A DNA stretch of 64,000 bases, taken from positions 1,240,001 through 1,304,000 of the forward strand of contig NZ_CP047187.1 in NCBI RefSeq assembly GCF_030408615.1, written 5' to 3'. The position numbers were made by a program, and so were the translations under genes. The notes beneath the pieces are model-generated. The model saw nothing but the letters and a program-made list of their open reading frames with translations, searched no databases and was not told where the DNA came from. This DNA is from Corynebacterium bovis DSM 20582 = CIP 54.80. GTDB lineage: Bacteria; Actinomycetota; Actinomycetes; Mycobacteriales; Mycobacteriaceae. Shown here piece by piece: positions 1-8,750 of the stretch (position 1 is the first letter of the stretch; each line of letters begins with the position of its first letter).

Positions 1-622
1 CCGAGGCCGAGATGTAGTGGGGGACATGGGCCGTGAGCCCGACGGCGTCGATGTCCCGGCGGGACACGGCGAGCTCGATCTCGAGCGCCGCCGAACCGGG
101 CACGATGAGCCGCGACTCCCACGTCTGGAGCCCCGTCACGAGCTCGGGGTTCGACGAGTGCGCGGACACGACGAGCGGCCGCGTGTGCGGCACCGTCATC
201 GGCGCGGAGTACAGGGACACGACCTTCGTCACGTTCGTCCGGGCCGCGAGATCGGCGACCGCCGCGGCGAAGGCGTTCCACCGCAGGTCCGGCTCCGGGC
301 CGGTGAGCAGCAGGAACGGGGCGTCCTCCGTGTCACGCAGGGCGTGGAGGCTCAGCGACAGCTCCTCGTGGTGGGCGAGCCGGTCGTGGTCGATGGTCAC
401 ACCGGGGCGCCGGGAGCGGTAGTCGATGAGCTCGTCGACGTCGAACGTCGCGACCGGACTGTGCTCCAGGGCCTGAAGGAGGTGGACACCGGACTGCTGG
501 ACGGCCTGACCCGCGTCCGCGTAGCCCTGGAGGGCCACGATGAGCGTGACGCCGTCACCGTTGGCCTGGCGGCCGATGGGTGCGGGGTATTCGAGCTCGT
601 ACATGCGGTTGTTCTCAGACAT
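1..622 (-). CDS. PAC2 family protein (proteasome assembly chaperone-like), 3' end off the window
   Basis: The reverse strand reads MSENNRMYELEYPAPIGRQA and continues with an open frame of about 207 codons to the left edge, so the C-terminus is missing. The segment LIVALQGYADAGQAVQQSG and the later PHTRPL and SAALEIEL stretches are typical of the actinobacterial PAC2 family (Rv2714-like). The family resembles eukaryotic proteasome-assembly chaperones, but its function in bacteria is not settled. The ATG at 622 is preceded by a purine-rich GGAAGGGAG about 10 bases upstream. It is transcribed away from the DUF4192 gene. No signal peptide or membrane segment is visible. Family assignment is from recognised sequence pattern only. 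Confidence 0.8.
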   Translation of the reverse strand, partial: MSENNRMYELEYPAPIGRQANGDGVTLIVALQGYADAGQAVQQSGVHLLQALEHSPVATFDVDELIDYRSRRPGVTIDHDRLAHHEELSLSLHALRDTEDAPFLLLTGPEPDLRWNAFAAAVADLAARTNVTKVVSLYSAPMTVPHTRPLVVSAHSSNPELVTGLQTWESRLIVPGSAALEIELAVSRRDIDAVGLTAHVPHYISAS

Positions 623-806
623 CTCCGGGGCACTCCCTTCCATCCAGGATGTTCGTACAGCCTACCAGCAGGGCGGTCGCGGTCCGGCCGGACCGGACGG
701 GGCCCGGGACCGCTCCGCGGTCGGCGCGGACCGTTGTCCCCAGCCGGGTGGTTGTCCACAGGCTGCTGGGGCGATGCCCCCGACGGGGCCCGGGGAGGAC
801 GGCGGC

Positions 807-2267
807 GTGGCGATGATGACGGCCATGAGTTCACGAGACACCACCGCCCCGCTGCACGGCCCCGGGCGATCCACTGACCCGTCCAACGCCGTCCCCGGCC
901 CGGGTATTCCCCGGTCCGGCGACCCCGCCGCCTCGACGATCATGCTCGGGTCCAGTCCCGGCGACCTCGTGGCGGCGGTGCCCGCGCTGCTGGGGTTCAC
1001 GCCGGCGGAGTCGGTCGTCCTCATCGGCCTGTCGGTCCCGCCGCCGGAGGTGCTCCCGGCCACCGACCGCACCGACGGGACGGTCACCCGCTTCTGCATC
1101 GGCCCCGTCGTCCGCGCCGACCTCGGCACGGGCGCCGGTGCGGCCGCGGCCGCGGCGATGGGGCGGGGCGTGTCCGACCTCCCGGGCGCCGAGGTCGTGT
1201 GCGTCGTCGTGACCGGGGACGCGGACGACGTGCACCTGCCCGGTCCGGACGACGACCCCGGCGCCACCCCGGCCGGCGGGGGCCGTGCGGACGTCGTGTC
1301 GGCGGACGTCGCCGCGGTGACCGCGACGCTGGCGACGTTCGCCGTCGACGTCACCGCCGTCTACGCCGTGCCCGGTGTGTGGGCCGGTGCACCGTGGCGG
1401 GAGGTCACGGAGGCCGGGGAGGTCGGGGACAGCGGGACCGTGCCCGACCCCGCGCAGAACGCGTACGGCCGGTTCCGGGCGTCGACCGGCCGCCGGGTGA
1501 TGGACAGCCGGGAGGAGGTCGACCGCGCCCTCGACGCCCGCCGCCCCGGGGACGGGCCGTGGACGTGGCGGCCCCGGCGGGGCGGTGGGGCGGCCACCGG
1601 TGACGGGGACGCCGGGGCGGGGCCGCTCGGCCGGTTGCGGAGCCTCGGCGTGGTGCTCGACGCCGCGGCCGCGGTCACGCAGGGCGACGACCCCGCCGGG
1701 ACCCTCTCGGCGGTGCGGGTCCGCCAGGCGCTGGCGGACGCGGTCATGCGCCTCGACATGCTCCCGCTGACGGTCCTCCTCGCCTACAGCGCGCACTCCC
1801 CGGCGGCGGGGGAGCTCCTCGCCGAGGCGGTGCGGGCCAGCTCCGGGGCGCTGCGCCGCCGGTTCCTCACCGTCCTGGCGTTCCACCGGTGTGCGACGGC
1901 CGACGGACCCGCGGGTCTGCGCGCCGCGGCCCGGGCGGTGCGTGAGGTCGTCGACGGTCCGGGGGGACCGGACGACCGGGTGACCGTGGCCCTGGCCCGT
2001 GCGCTCGCGGACTCCTACGCGGGGGGACGCCTCCACGAGATCGTCGACATCCTCGCGGAGTCGGCGGTGGAGGTCCTCGAGGGGATGCGGCTGGACCTCT
2101 GGGCCGACCACGGGGTCGGCGCCGGGTCGTGCGCCGGGGCCGACGGTGAGGACGACGTGGAGGCGGCCGCTGCGGCGGGCGACGTCCTCGACCGCCTCAC
2201 CGACGACATCGACTGGGCGGCGGTCACCGCCGCGCGGCGTGGAGGCGGTCGCCGAGGGCCGAGGTGA
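807..2267 (+). CDS. DUF4192 domain-containing protein
   Basis: This 486-residue protein of unknown function carries the hallmark DUF4192 opening ([15 protein letters not shown]...SVVLIGL) roughly 50 residues in. A second conserved part rich in Ala, Val and Asp follows, with [17 protein letters not shown] near the middle. The frame is open further upstream to 540, but that part lies antisense to the PAC2 gene. A GGGGAGG at 792-798 placed 8 bases before GTG 807 supports the start used here; ATG at 813, 816 and 825 are alternatives. No export signal is seen. Its last 44 bases overlap the 3' end of galE on the other strand. DUF4192 proteins are nearly confined to Actinobacteria; no activity is assigned. 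Confidence 0.8.
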   Translation: MAMMTAMSSRDTTAPLHGPGRSTDPSNAVPGPGIPRSGDPAASTIMLGSSPGDLVAAVPALLGFTPAESVVLIGLSVPPPEVLPATDRTDGTVTRFCIGPVVRADLGTGAGAAAAAAMGRGVSDLPGAEVVCVVVTGDADDVHLPGPDDDPGATPAGGGRADVVSADVAAVTATLATFAVDVTAVYAVPGVWAGAPWREVTEAGEVGDSGTVPDPAQNAYGRFRASTGRRVMDSREEVDRALDARRPGDGPWTWRPRRGGGAATGDGDAGAGPLGRLRSLGVVLDAAAAVTQGDDPAGTLSAVRVRQALADAVMRLDMLPLTVLLAYSAHSPAAGELLAEAVRASSGALRRRFLTVLAFHRCATADGPAGLRAAARAVREVVDGPGGPDDRVTVALARALADSYAGGRLHEIVDILAESAVEVLEGMRLDLWADHGVGAGSCAGADGEDDVEAAAAAGDVLDRLTDDIDWAAVTAARRGGGRRGPR

Positions 2268-3222
2268 ACTCCCAGGCGTCCCGGACGATCGTCGTGAGGT
2301 CGGACCGCGTCGGCGTCCAGCCGAGTTCCTCCGTCGCCTTCGCGGAGGAGGCCACGAGGGTCGCGGGATCACCCGCGCGACGGGGGGCGTCGACGGCGGG
2401 GATCTCCCGGCCGGTGACCTCGCGGCACGTCGTGATGACCTCGCGGACGGAGTAGCCGGACCCCGACCCGAGGTTGAAGATCCGGTGCTCACCGGGGACG
2501 TTGCTGTCCGCGGCGAGGAGGTGCGCGTCGGCGAGGTCCCGGATGTGGATGTAGTCGCGCACGGCGGTGCCGTCGGGGGTCGGCCAGTCGTCGCCGAAGA
2601 CGCTGACGGACTCCCGGTGGCCGAGGGCCACCTGGAGCACGATGGGGATGAGGTGGGTCTCGACCACCCGGTTCTCACCGGACCCGTCGTAGGCGCCGGC
2701 CACGTTGAAGTACCGCAGACTCGTCGCCCCCAGGCCGTAGGCCCGGGCGTAGGAGGTGATGATGTTGTCGATGGCGAGCTTCGACGCCCCGTAGGGGTTC
2801 GTCGGCGCCGTGGGCATCGTCTCGGTGATGGGAACCTGATCCGGCTCGCCGTAACAGGCGGCGGTCGAGGAGAAGACAAGGTTGTCGACACCGGCGGAGC
2901 GCATCTCGTCGAGAAGGCGGAGCGAGGTGACGACGTTGCCGTGCCAGTAGGCGGCCGGGTGCTCGACGGACTCGCCGACGAGCGACCGCGCGGCGAAGTG
3001 GAACACCGCCGCGCAGTCGTCGGCGAGGACGGCGGGGGCGGCGTCGGCGACGTCACCCTCGACGAAGGCGGCCCCGTCCGGGACCGCCTCCCGGTTGCCC
3101 GTCGAGAGGTCGTCGACGACCGTCACCCGGTGACCGCGCTCGAGCAGGACCCGCGCGCACACGCTGCCGACGTACCCTGCGCCACCGGTGACGAGGACGT
3201 GGGAACCCTGGGGGAGAGCCAT
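2224..3222 (-). CDS. galE: UDP-glucose 4-epimerase GalE
   Basis: GalE interconverts UDP-glucose and UDP-galactose in the cytoplasm and so supplies galactose for the arabinogalactan of the cell wall. The 332-residue protein is of normal length. It begins with the Rossmann NAD-binding motif [10 protein letters not shown] (residues about 10-19). It has the catalytic [10 protein letters not shown] region (Ser/Thr) and the Tyr/Lys pair in [12 protein letters not shown]. Substrate-site segments [14 protein letters not shown] and [16 protein letters not shown] follow. ATG 3222 lies 5 bases behind the dtxR stop, so the two are probably co-transcribed, an arrangement well known in corynebacteria. The 3' end overlaps the convergent DUF4192 gene by 44 bases. 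Confidence 0.95.
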   Translation of the reverse strand: MALPQGSHVLVTGGAGYVGSVCARVLLERGHRVTVVDDLSTGNREAVPDGAAFVEGDVADAAPAVLADDCAAVFHFAARSLVGESVEHPAAYWHGNVVTSLRLLDEMRSAGVDNLVFSSTAACYGEPDQVPITETMPTAPTNPYGASKLAIDNIITSYARAYGLGATSLRYFNVAGAYDGSGENRVVETHLIPIVLQVALGHRESVSVFGDDWPTPDGTAVRDYIHIRDLADAHLLAADSNVPGEHRIFNLGSGSGYSVREVITTCREVTGREIPAVDAPRRAGDPATLVASSAKATEELGWTPTRSDLTTIVRDAWEFTSALGDRLHAARR

Positions 3223-3227
3223 GCGGG

Positions 3228-3917
3228 TCAGGCCTCCCGGATGCGGATGCGGATCGCGTGGCCGAGCTCCGGCGGGACCGTCAGTTCGCCCTTCGCGCTG
3301 GTGATGACGAGCCCGTCGTCGTTCGTCACGAGGGTGACGTCGGCGTCCGGGCCGATGCCGTAGGTGCCGAACTTCGCCATGATCTTGTGCTCGACCTGGA
3401 CGATCTCGTTGATGCTCACGATCGTCGCGGCGGTCGGGGAGGAGAGGTTGACGTCGGACGCCCGGACCGTGCCGGAGAGGTCCTGGCTGACGTCCTCGCC
3501 GAGCAGGACGTCGAGCCCCGGGATCGGGTTGCCGAAGGGGGACGTCGTGTACTCGTCGAGGACCGCGACGAGACGGCGCTCGACCTCCTCGCCCATGACG
3601 TGCTCCCACCGGCACGCCTCGTCGTGCACGCTCTCCCACGGCAGGCCGAGCACGTCGGTCAGGAGACGCTCGGCGAGACGGTGCTTGCGCATGATCGCCG
3701 TCGCCCGCTCACGGCCCTCCGGGGTGAGCTTGAGGGAGCGGTCCGGGGCGATGTGCAGGAGGCCGTCGCGCTCCATGCGGGCGACCGTCTGGCTCACCGT
3801 CGGGCCGGACTGCTCCAGCCGCTCGGCGATCCGGGCCCGGAGCGGCGGGATGCCCTCCTCCTCGAGTTCGTAGATCGTCCGGAGGTACATTTCGGTTGTG
3901 TCGACGAGATCCTTCAC
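3228..3917 (-). CDS. dtxR: Iron-dependent repressor DtxR
   Basis: DtxR is the Fe(II)-activated repressor of iron uptake, siderophore and heme-use genes. All metal ligands known for C. diphtheriae DtxR fall at identical numbers: Met10, Cys102, Glu105 and His106 for the primary site, and His79, Glu83 and His98 for the ancillary site. The N-terminal winged helix ([22 protein letters not shown]) and the C-terminal SH3-like domain are intact in 229 residues. The start is GTG 3917 with AAAGG upstream. It sits between sigB and galE on the same strand, separated from sigB by about 244 bases that contain its own promoter-like -10. Confidence 0.97.
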   Translation of the reverse strand: MKDLVDTTEMYLRTIYELEEEGIPPLRARIAERLEQSGPTVSQTVARMERDGLLHIAPDRSLKLTPEGRERATAIMRKHRLAERLLTDVLGLPWESVHDEACRWEHVMGEEVERRLVAVLDEYTTSPFGNPIPGLDVLLGEDVSQDLSGTVRASDVNLSSPTAATIVSINEIVQVEHKIMAKFGTYGIGPDADVTLVTNDDGLVITSAKGELTVPPELGHAIRIRIREA

Positions 3918-4048
3918 TCGATCGCCTTTCTCCTGTGTGCTCTGTGCGGGAGAGGGGACAGGTGGTGTCCCGTCCCCGCATCGTCGGGACCGCGACCGGC
4001 CCCGACGGCACCCCGCCTCCGCCGGGAGGCTGTCTGCGGTGCCGGTCC

Positions 4049-4054
4049 ATCATA
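4049..4054 (-). promoter_or_regulatory. Probable -10 box of dtxR
   Basis: TATGAT on the reverse strand lies in the AT-richest part of the sigB-dtxR gap, about 130 bases before the dtxR GTG. No good -35 is seen 17 bases upstream. I found no convincing 19-bp DtxR box around it, so autoregulation is not supported by sequence. Confidence 0.4.
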
Positions 4055-4161
4055 AAGCTACATGACGCTGCACGTCCCCGAGGCTGCTGCCGGGGGCGGA
4101 GCCCGGCCCGACGACCCAGGTCAGCCCGGGGACCGGCAGGATCCGGCGACCCGGGGGCCGG

Positions 4162-5160
4162 TCAGCCGGCGTATTCGCGCAGCCGGTCCGCGCGGTCGCC
4201 GTCGCGGAGCTTGGCCATGACCTCACGCTCGATCTGGCGGACCCGCTCGCGGGACAGGCCGAACCGGCGGCCGATCTGGTCGAGGGTGCGGGGGACGCCG
4301 TCGTCGAGCCCGTAGCGGAGCTTGATGACGTCCTGCTCCCGGTCCTCGAGCGTGTCGAGCACCGCCCGGACGTCCGAGTGCCGGAGGGAGGCGACGACGG
4401 CCGCCTCCGCGTCCGTGGCCTCGGAGTCCTCGATGAAGTCGCCGAGCGGGGCCTCCTCGTCCGACCCCACCGGCATGTCGAGGCTCACCGGGTCACGGGA
4501 CTGCTTGAGCAGCATCTCGATCTTCGGCTCGTCGATGCCGGACTCCTCGGCGAGCTCCTCGTTCGTCGCCTCCCGGCCGAGCTGCTGGTACATCTCGCGC
4601 TTGATCCGCGAGAGCTTGTTGACCTGCTCGACGAGGTGGACGGGCAGCCGGATCGTGCGTGACTGATCCGCCATGCCGCGCGTGATGGCCTGCCGGATCC
4701 ACCACGTGGCGTACGTCGAGAACTTGAAGCCCTTGTCGTAGTCGAACTTCTCCATCGCCCGGATGAGCCCGAGGTTGCCCTCCTGGATGAGGTCGAGCAG
4801 CGGCATCCCCCGGCCGGTGTACCGCTTCGCCAGGGAGACGACGAGCCGGAGGTTCGCCTCGAGCAGGTGGGTGCGCGCCGCCCGCCCCTCGCGGGCGAGG
4901 ACCTTGAGGTCGCGCTTCCGGGCACGGGTGAGCGTCTCCCCGCTGTCGAGGATGTGCTGGGCGTAGAGACCGACCTCGATGCGCTTGGAGAGCTCCACCT
5001 CGTCCTCGGCGGTGAGCAGTGCTGTCTTGCCGATCCCGTTGAGGTAGACGCGGACGAGGTCGGCGGAGGGGTTGTCGTTCGTGCTCCGGCGGCGGCCCTT
5101 GTCCTCCGGCTTGTCCGCGGACTCCTGCGGCTCGTCCATGTCGAACGTGGAGTTACTCAT
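4162..5160 (-). CDS. sigB: Primary-like sigma factor SigB
   Basis: SigB is a group 2 sigma-70 factor that in corynebacteria serves stress and transition-phase promoters. The 332-residue protein has region 1.2 ([28 protein letters not shown]) and region 2 with the near-invariant [33 protein letters not shown]. Region 3 ([21 protein letters not shown]) and region 4.2 with the helix-turn-helix [20 protein letters not shown] follow. It lacks the long Lys/Ala-rich N-terminus of the SigA encoded at 11.2-13.0 kb. ATG 5160 has AGGAGGG ahead of it. Upstream is a SigH-type promoter (5209-5234), fitting the known control of sigB by stress sigma factors. Confidence 0.96.
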   Translation of the reverse strand: MSNSTFDMDEPQESADKPEDKGRRRSTNDNPSADLVRVYLNGIGKTALLTAEDEVELSKRIEVGLYAQHILDSGETLTRARKRDLKVLAREGRAARTHLLEANLRLVVSLAKRYTGRGMPLLDLIQEGNLGLIRAMEKFDYDKGFKFSTYATWWIRQAITRGMADQSRTIRLPVHLVEQVNKLSRIKREMYQQLGREATNEELAEESGIDEPKIEMLLKQSRDPVSLDMPVGSDEEAPLGDFIEDSEATDAEAAVVASLRHSDVRAVLDTLEDREQDVIKLRYGLDDGVPRTLDQIGRRFGLSRERVRQIEREVMAKLRDGDRADRLREYAG

Positions 5161-5499
5161 GCGTGGTGGCCCTCCTGAGGCGGCGGAAGCTCATTGATCT
5201 ACAGGGACAACGGCGAACGGCGCGACATTGTTCCGTCGGTCGGTGCCGTCGGAGGTCATGTCGGCGCCGGGCTCCCGAAATGACTGCATCGTGCCTGCTC
5301 GCAATGTGTATGCCCCTTCACCGTAACACGTGGCCGGGGGTAGCGAAAGGGGGTGTCTGCGCGGGCGGGGGTACCTGTCGGGAGGGGGCCGACGGACCCC
5401 GCGGCGGTGGGTGCGGGGCCCGGCGGCAGGTGCCGGACCCGGCGGCGGGGGCGGGTACGGGCGAAGGACCCGGCGGGTGCGGGTGTGGGCGCCGGGCGG
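5161..5499. other. Gene-free spacer between dtd and sigB
   Basis: This 339-base spacer holds the SigH-type promoter and the sigB ribosome binding site in its left part. The right half (about 5330-5499) is GC-rich with imperfect inverted repeats that may end dtd transcription. I see no small gene, tRNA or known RNA motif. Confidence 0.6.
5209..5234 (-). promoter_or_regulatory. SigH-type (ECF) promoter of sigB
   Basis: The reverse strand carries GGAA (5231-5234), an 18-base spacer and CGTT (5209-5212). This matches the SigH consensus of corynebacteria and mycobacteria (GGAA-N18-20-CGTT). Transcription would begin near 5203, giving a leader of about 43 bases before ATG 5160. In C. glutamicum and M. 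tuberculosis sigB is known to be under SigH/SigE control; the match here is my reading of the sequence. Confidence 0.65.
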
Positions 5500-5961
5500 T
5501 CACGCCTCCACGATGACGGTGAACGGCCCGGCGTTGACGGACTCCACGTCCATGGCCGCGCCGAACCGGCCGGTCTCGACGTGCAACCCCCGGGCCCGCA
5601 GATCCTCGGCGACGGCGGCGACGACCGGTTCGGCGTCCGGCCCCGGTGCCGCCGCGGCCCACGAGGGCCGACGCCCCTTCGCGGTCGCCCCCATGAGGGT
5701 GAACTGGCTGACGAGGAGGACCTCCGCGCCGACGTCGACGGCGCCGGCGGTCCGCGGCCCCTCGGCCCCGGCGTCGTCGGCCGCGGGCAGGATGCGGAGT
5801 TCGGCGATCTTCCGGGAGACCGTGCGCCACGCGTCCTCCGCGTCGTCACGGCCGACCCCGAGCAGGACGAGCAGCGCGAGGGGCCGTCCCGTCACACTCC
5901 CGACGACCTCCCCGTCGACGGTGACCCGGGCCTCCCGGACGGTGCTGACGACGGCTCTCAC
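5500..5961 (-). CDS. dtd: D-aminoacyl-tRNA deacylase
   Basis: Dtd hydrolyses D-aminoacyl-tRNA (and Gly-tRNA-Ala), proofreading chirality during translation. The 153-residue protein has the catalytic SQFTLMG motif with its Thr and a C-terminal NAGPFT version of the Gly-cisPro motif, usually NxGPVT. It begins at GTG 5961, and its GTGA overlaps the stop of the upstream methyltransferase by 4 bases, suggesting translational coupling. A short insertion ([13 protein letters not shown]) lengthens it slightly compared with the usual 145 residues. Adjacent promoters suggest it is read from the methyltransferase side. Confidence 0.93.
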   Translation of the reverse strand: MRAVVSTVREARVTVDGEVVGSVTGRPLALLVLLGVGRDDAEDAWRTVSRKIAELRILPAADDAGAEGPRTAGAVDVGAEVLLVSQFTLMGATAKGRRPSWAAAAPGPDAEPVVAAVAEDLRARGLHVETGRFGAAMDVESVNAGPFTVIVEA

Positions 5962-7802
5962 AGCGTCCCCCTCCCGGTCGGTGCGGTTCCGGACGTCCCG
6001 ACGCCGGGCCCGGTCGTGGTCGTGGTGCCGGTACCCGTGCCGCCGGCGGCGTCGCCGGACGTCGTGGTCCCGGCGTCCCCGCCCAGGTCTGTCGGGACGA
6101 GGATCCCGTGCCGGACGAGGTCGACGACGACGCCGGGCAACGCGTCGCGCACGGCCTCCTCGTCGTGTCCGTGGAAGCCGCAGTAGAGCTCGGCGACGAG
6201 GCCCACCGGCACGGTGTCGGCGGCGTCCGCGCCGAGCGCGTCGAGGATCCCCGAGAGGACCTCGTCGATCTCGTGCGAGAAGCGGGCGCCGGTCGTCCGG
6301 GTCACCCGTGTCAGCGGAGCGGACGGCGACACCGTGAGGCCGGACCCCGAACCCGCACCGGCCCCGCCGACCCCGTCGCCGACCCCGTCCGGGGACCCCG
6401 TACCGGCGCGGTCGCCACCGGGGACGTCGACGCGGTCGCGGACGACGTCGGCGGCGACGTGGTACGTCGCCCGGAGGACGCTCTCCGGCGTCTGCCCCCG
6501 CAGCCACGCCGCGCGGCGGAAGTACCCGTCGACCTCCTCACCCATCGCGGTGACGTCGGGGCGCGTGACCTGCTCGACGACGACATCCGACGGGCCGTCG
6601 ACCGCGCGGAGGTGGACCACCCCCATGCCGATGCGGTCCACCCCGGCGTCGGCGAGGGCGTCGAGCCACCGACGGGTCCGTTCGCGCCCCTCGGCGGTCC
6701 GGGGGTCGACGGAGGCGTCGCGCACCCAGGTGTCCACGTACGTCACCGGGGTCACGGACTCCCGCTCGACGACCCACGCGGAGACGCCGTCGTCGGGGAC
6801 CCACCCGGCGACCCGGGCGGCCGGGGACTGCGACGGGCCGGTGGCCCACGCGGCGAGGACGTGGGCCGTCCCGCCCGGGCGCAGGTGCTCCGCCGCGTGG
6901 CGGACGACGAGCTCACTGGCGCCGTCGAGGGCGAGCCCGGAGTCGCGGTAGATCAGCCGGTCCACCGCCCCGGAGGCCGTGCCACCGGCGTCACCGTCGG
7001 CCCCGCCGGCGGCCGGCGGCCCGATGACGAACGGGGGGTTGCACACGATCCGGTCGAAGCGCTCGCCGGCGACCGGGTCGAACCACGACCCCTCCCGCCA
7101 CTCGACGACCGCGTCCGGACGGCTGCGGTGCGACGCCCGCCCGAAGGCGAGGGCCCGGGCGTGGATGTCGGTGCACACGGTCCGGTCGGCGTCCAGCGCG
7201 AGACCGAGGACACCGGAGCCGCAGCCGAGGTCGAGCTGGTCGCGGACCCGTCGCGGCGGCACGTGGGACAGCAGCGTCAGCGGGGCCCGGCCGACCCCGG
7301 GAACGTGGGACGGCCCGGGGACACCGGGGGAGAGCGAGGCGTCCGCGTCGGAGACGACGAGCAGGTCCCCGTCGACGCCGTGCCCCGGGACGGAGACGGG
7401 GCGGACGTCGATGACCGGGGTGACGGTGCCGGCGTCCGGTCCGTCGGCCCCCGGCCCGTCGACGACGAGCGCCCCGCACGCGACGAGGGCGTCGGTGAGC
7501 GGCCCGCCGAGCACTGCGGCGAGGGCCGTCCGGGCCACCGGTCGTCGCAGGTGGAAGGTCCGGACGAGGAGACGGTCACCGGCGTCGCGGGGGGAGTCCC
7601 CGTCGGCCGCCCGCGCCCGCCGGTCGAGGCACCACTCGGCGGCGCCGGGGTTCCCGGCCGCCGTCGCGCGGAGGCCGTCGGGCCCCAGGACCCGGGAGAC
7701 GGTCGCCGCCGAGTACCCGCGGTCGCGCAGGGCGGTGACGAGGTCGGCGAGGGCCGGGGCGGTGGGGTCCGGCACCGGTCCGGTGGGCGCGTGGTCTGGC
7801 AC
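5958..7802 (-). CDS. Class I SAM-dependent methyltransferase with DUF7059-type flanks
   Basis: The protein has about 614 residues. An N-terminal helical domain ([24 protein letters not shown]) is followed by a HemK/RsmC-like Rossmann fold with [14 protein letters not shown] for SAM and CNPPFVIG as the catalytic NPPF loop. NPPY/F loops methylate an exocyclic amine, so rRNA or a Gln side chain is the likely target; which one cannot be told. A Gly/Asp-rich linker and an actinobacterial C-terminal domain follow. GTG 7802 with GAGGAG 5 bases upstream is preferred; an in-frame GTG at 7853 behind a TACCCT box is the alternative. It overlaps dtd by 4 bases. Confidence 0.82.
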   Translation of the reverse strand: MPDHAPTGPVPDPTAPALADLVTALRDRGYSAATVSRVLGPDGLRATAAGNPGAAEWCLDRRARAADGDSPRDAGDRLLVRTFHLRRPVARTALAAVLGGPLTDALVACGALVVDGPGADGPDAGTVTPVIDVRPVSVPGHGVDGDLLVVSDADASLSPGVPGPSHVPGVGRAPLTLLSHVPPRRVRDQLDLGCGSGVLGLALDADRTVCTDIHARALAFGRASHRSRPDAVVEWREGSWFDPVAGERFDRIVCNPPFVIGPPAAGGADGDAGGTASGAVDRLIYRDSGLALDGASELVVRHAAEHLRPGGTAHVLAAWATGPSQSPAARVAGWVPDDGVSAWVVERESVTPVTYVDTWVRDASVDPRTAEGRERTRRWLDALADAGVDRIGMGVVHLRAVDGPSDVVVEQVTRPDVTAMGEEVDGYFRRAAWLRGQTPESVLRATYHVAADVVRDRVDVPGGDRAGTGSPDGVGDGVGGAGAGSGSGLTVSPSAPLTRVTRTTGARFSHEIDEVLSGILDALGADAADTVPVGLVAELYCGFHGHDEEAVRDALPGVVVDLVRHGILVPTDLGGDAGTTTSGDAAGGTGTGTTTTTGPGVGTSGTAPTGRGTL

Positions 7803-7891
7803 GGTGACTCCTCTGCGGGGACGGGGACCGCGGGTCCGGGTCTGGGTGGTCACCGGTCAGGGTAGCCGGTGACCGTACCGTCCCGGCCGGG

Positions 7892-8383
7892 TCACCGCGG
7901 TGAGGGGGTGTCGACGCCGTCCCCGCCGTCGTGGTCGTCGCCGGCGTTCCCGCCGTCGGTCCCGTCGCCGCTCCCGCCGTCGTCGCCGTCGGTCCCGTCG
8001 CCGCCCTCACCCTCGACGGCGGCGCGGCGGGCCGCGGCGAGCTGTTCGGCGGCGATCCGGGCACGGTTCTCCCGGACGAGCCCCGGCTTGTACACGCGCC
8101 GCTCCCGGGGGTCGCCGCCCTCGCCCTTCTCGTTCGCGAGCAGCACCGCGATCCACGGCAACGGCAGGGACACCGCCCCGATCGCCGCCGTCGCAGCGAC
8201 GTTGTGGGTCAACCACAGGACCACCCCGGCCACGGCGAAGATCGGCAGGCGGGCGAGCTGGAGGGCGGCGTACACCCGGCGGCGGTGGTGCCAGTTCTCC
8301 AGCGGCGACCGGCGGGCGTCGGTGATGAGGGAGACCTGTCCCGTGCCTCGTCCCCGCCTGCCGGGTCTGCGCCGTCGTGACAT
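7892..8383 (-). CDS. DUF3099 domain-containing membrane protein
   Basis: This 163-residue protein has the family opening QVSLITDARRSPLENWHHRRRVYAALQLARL. Two membrane helices follow (LPIFAVAGVVLWLTHNVAATA and AIGAVSLPLPWIAVLLAN), then a basic cytoplasmic segment (RERRVYKPGLVRENRARIAAEQLAAA) and a low-complexity Gly/Asp tail. No function is known for DUF3099. ATG 8383 lies 7 bases downstream of a TACGGT box, predicting a leaderless message. It is divergent from the DUF3039-helicase pair. Confidence 0.78.
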   Translation of the reverse strand: MSRRRRPGRRGRGTGQVSLITDARRSPLENWHHRRRVYAALQLARLPIFAVAGVVLWLTHNVAATAAIGAVSLPLPWIAVLLANEKGEGGDPRERRVYKPGLVRENRARIAAEQLAAARRAAVEGEGGDGTDGDDGGSGDGTDGGNAGDDHDGGDGVDTPSPR

Positions 8384-8390
8384 GTGCACC

Positions 8391-8396
8391 ACCGTA
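8391..8396 (-). promoter_or_regulatory. -10 box of the DUF3099 gene, leaderless type
   Basis: TACGGT on the reverse strand ends 7 bases before ATG 8383, so transcription should begin at or next to the start codon. Confidence 0.5.
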
Positions 8397-8470
8397 GTCC
8401 CCGGGGCCGGCGGCCCGGCAGGTCGGACGGGCCCCGCGCGGGCGCGGCCGTCCCCGCTGCGGTGCGCGGG

Positions 8471-8499
8471 TGGAAAAGCCCGGCCCTGAAGAGCATGAT
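8471..8499 (+). promoter_or_regulatory. Promoter of the DUF3039-helicase operon, leaderless type
   Basis: TGGAAA (8471-8476) and CATGAT (8494-8499) are separated by exactly 17 bases. The GTG start at 8508 comes 8 bases after the -10, and there is no ribosome binding site between them, so the mRNA should begin at the start codon. Confidence 0.55.
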
Positions 8500-8507
8500 G
8501 GGTCCCT

Positions 8508-8750
8508 GTGAGTACCCCGAGCACGACAACGATCGAGCGGCCCGACGTCCGCGAGGACAAGGCCACCGACAGCGACAGCCCGAAGTTCTTCCACTACGTG
8601 AAGAAGGACAGCATCGTGGAGTCGGCCGTGATGGGGAAGATGGTCGTCGCCCTGTGCGGTGAGACCTTCCCGGTCACGAAGCAGGCGAAGCCCGGCTCGC
8701 CGGTGTGCCCGGACTGTGAACGGATCTACAAGGGGCTGCGGAAGCGGTGA
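8508..8750 (+). CDS. DUF3039 domain-containing small protein
   Basis: The 80-residue protein contains the conserved FFHYVKKDSIVESAVMGKMVVALCGETFPVTK followed by GSPVCPDCERIYKGLRKR. The CGE and CPDC pieces look like a small zinc ribbon with three clear cysteines. The function of DUF3039 is unknown. It is coupled to the following helicase by a 4-base GTGA overlap, and this gene pair is, from memory, conserved in corynebacteria and mycobacteria. Start GTG 8508 is chosen from the promoter placement. Confidence 0.85.
   Translation: MSTPSTTTIERPDVREDKATDSDSPKFFHYVKKDSIVESAVMGKMVVALCGETFPVTKQAKPGSPVCPDCERIYKGLRKR

Noticed and set aside
831-3056. Frame of 741 codons opposite DUF4192 and antisense to galE
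   Set aside because: Same cause as above; it crosses two supported genes and shows no recognisable domain.
3918-5210. DtxR-binding boxes near dtxR, sigB or the heme genes
   Set aside because: I looked for the TTAGGTTAGSCTAACCTAA pattern and found no stretch with enough matches in the window.
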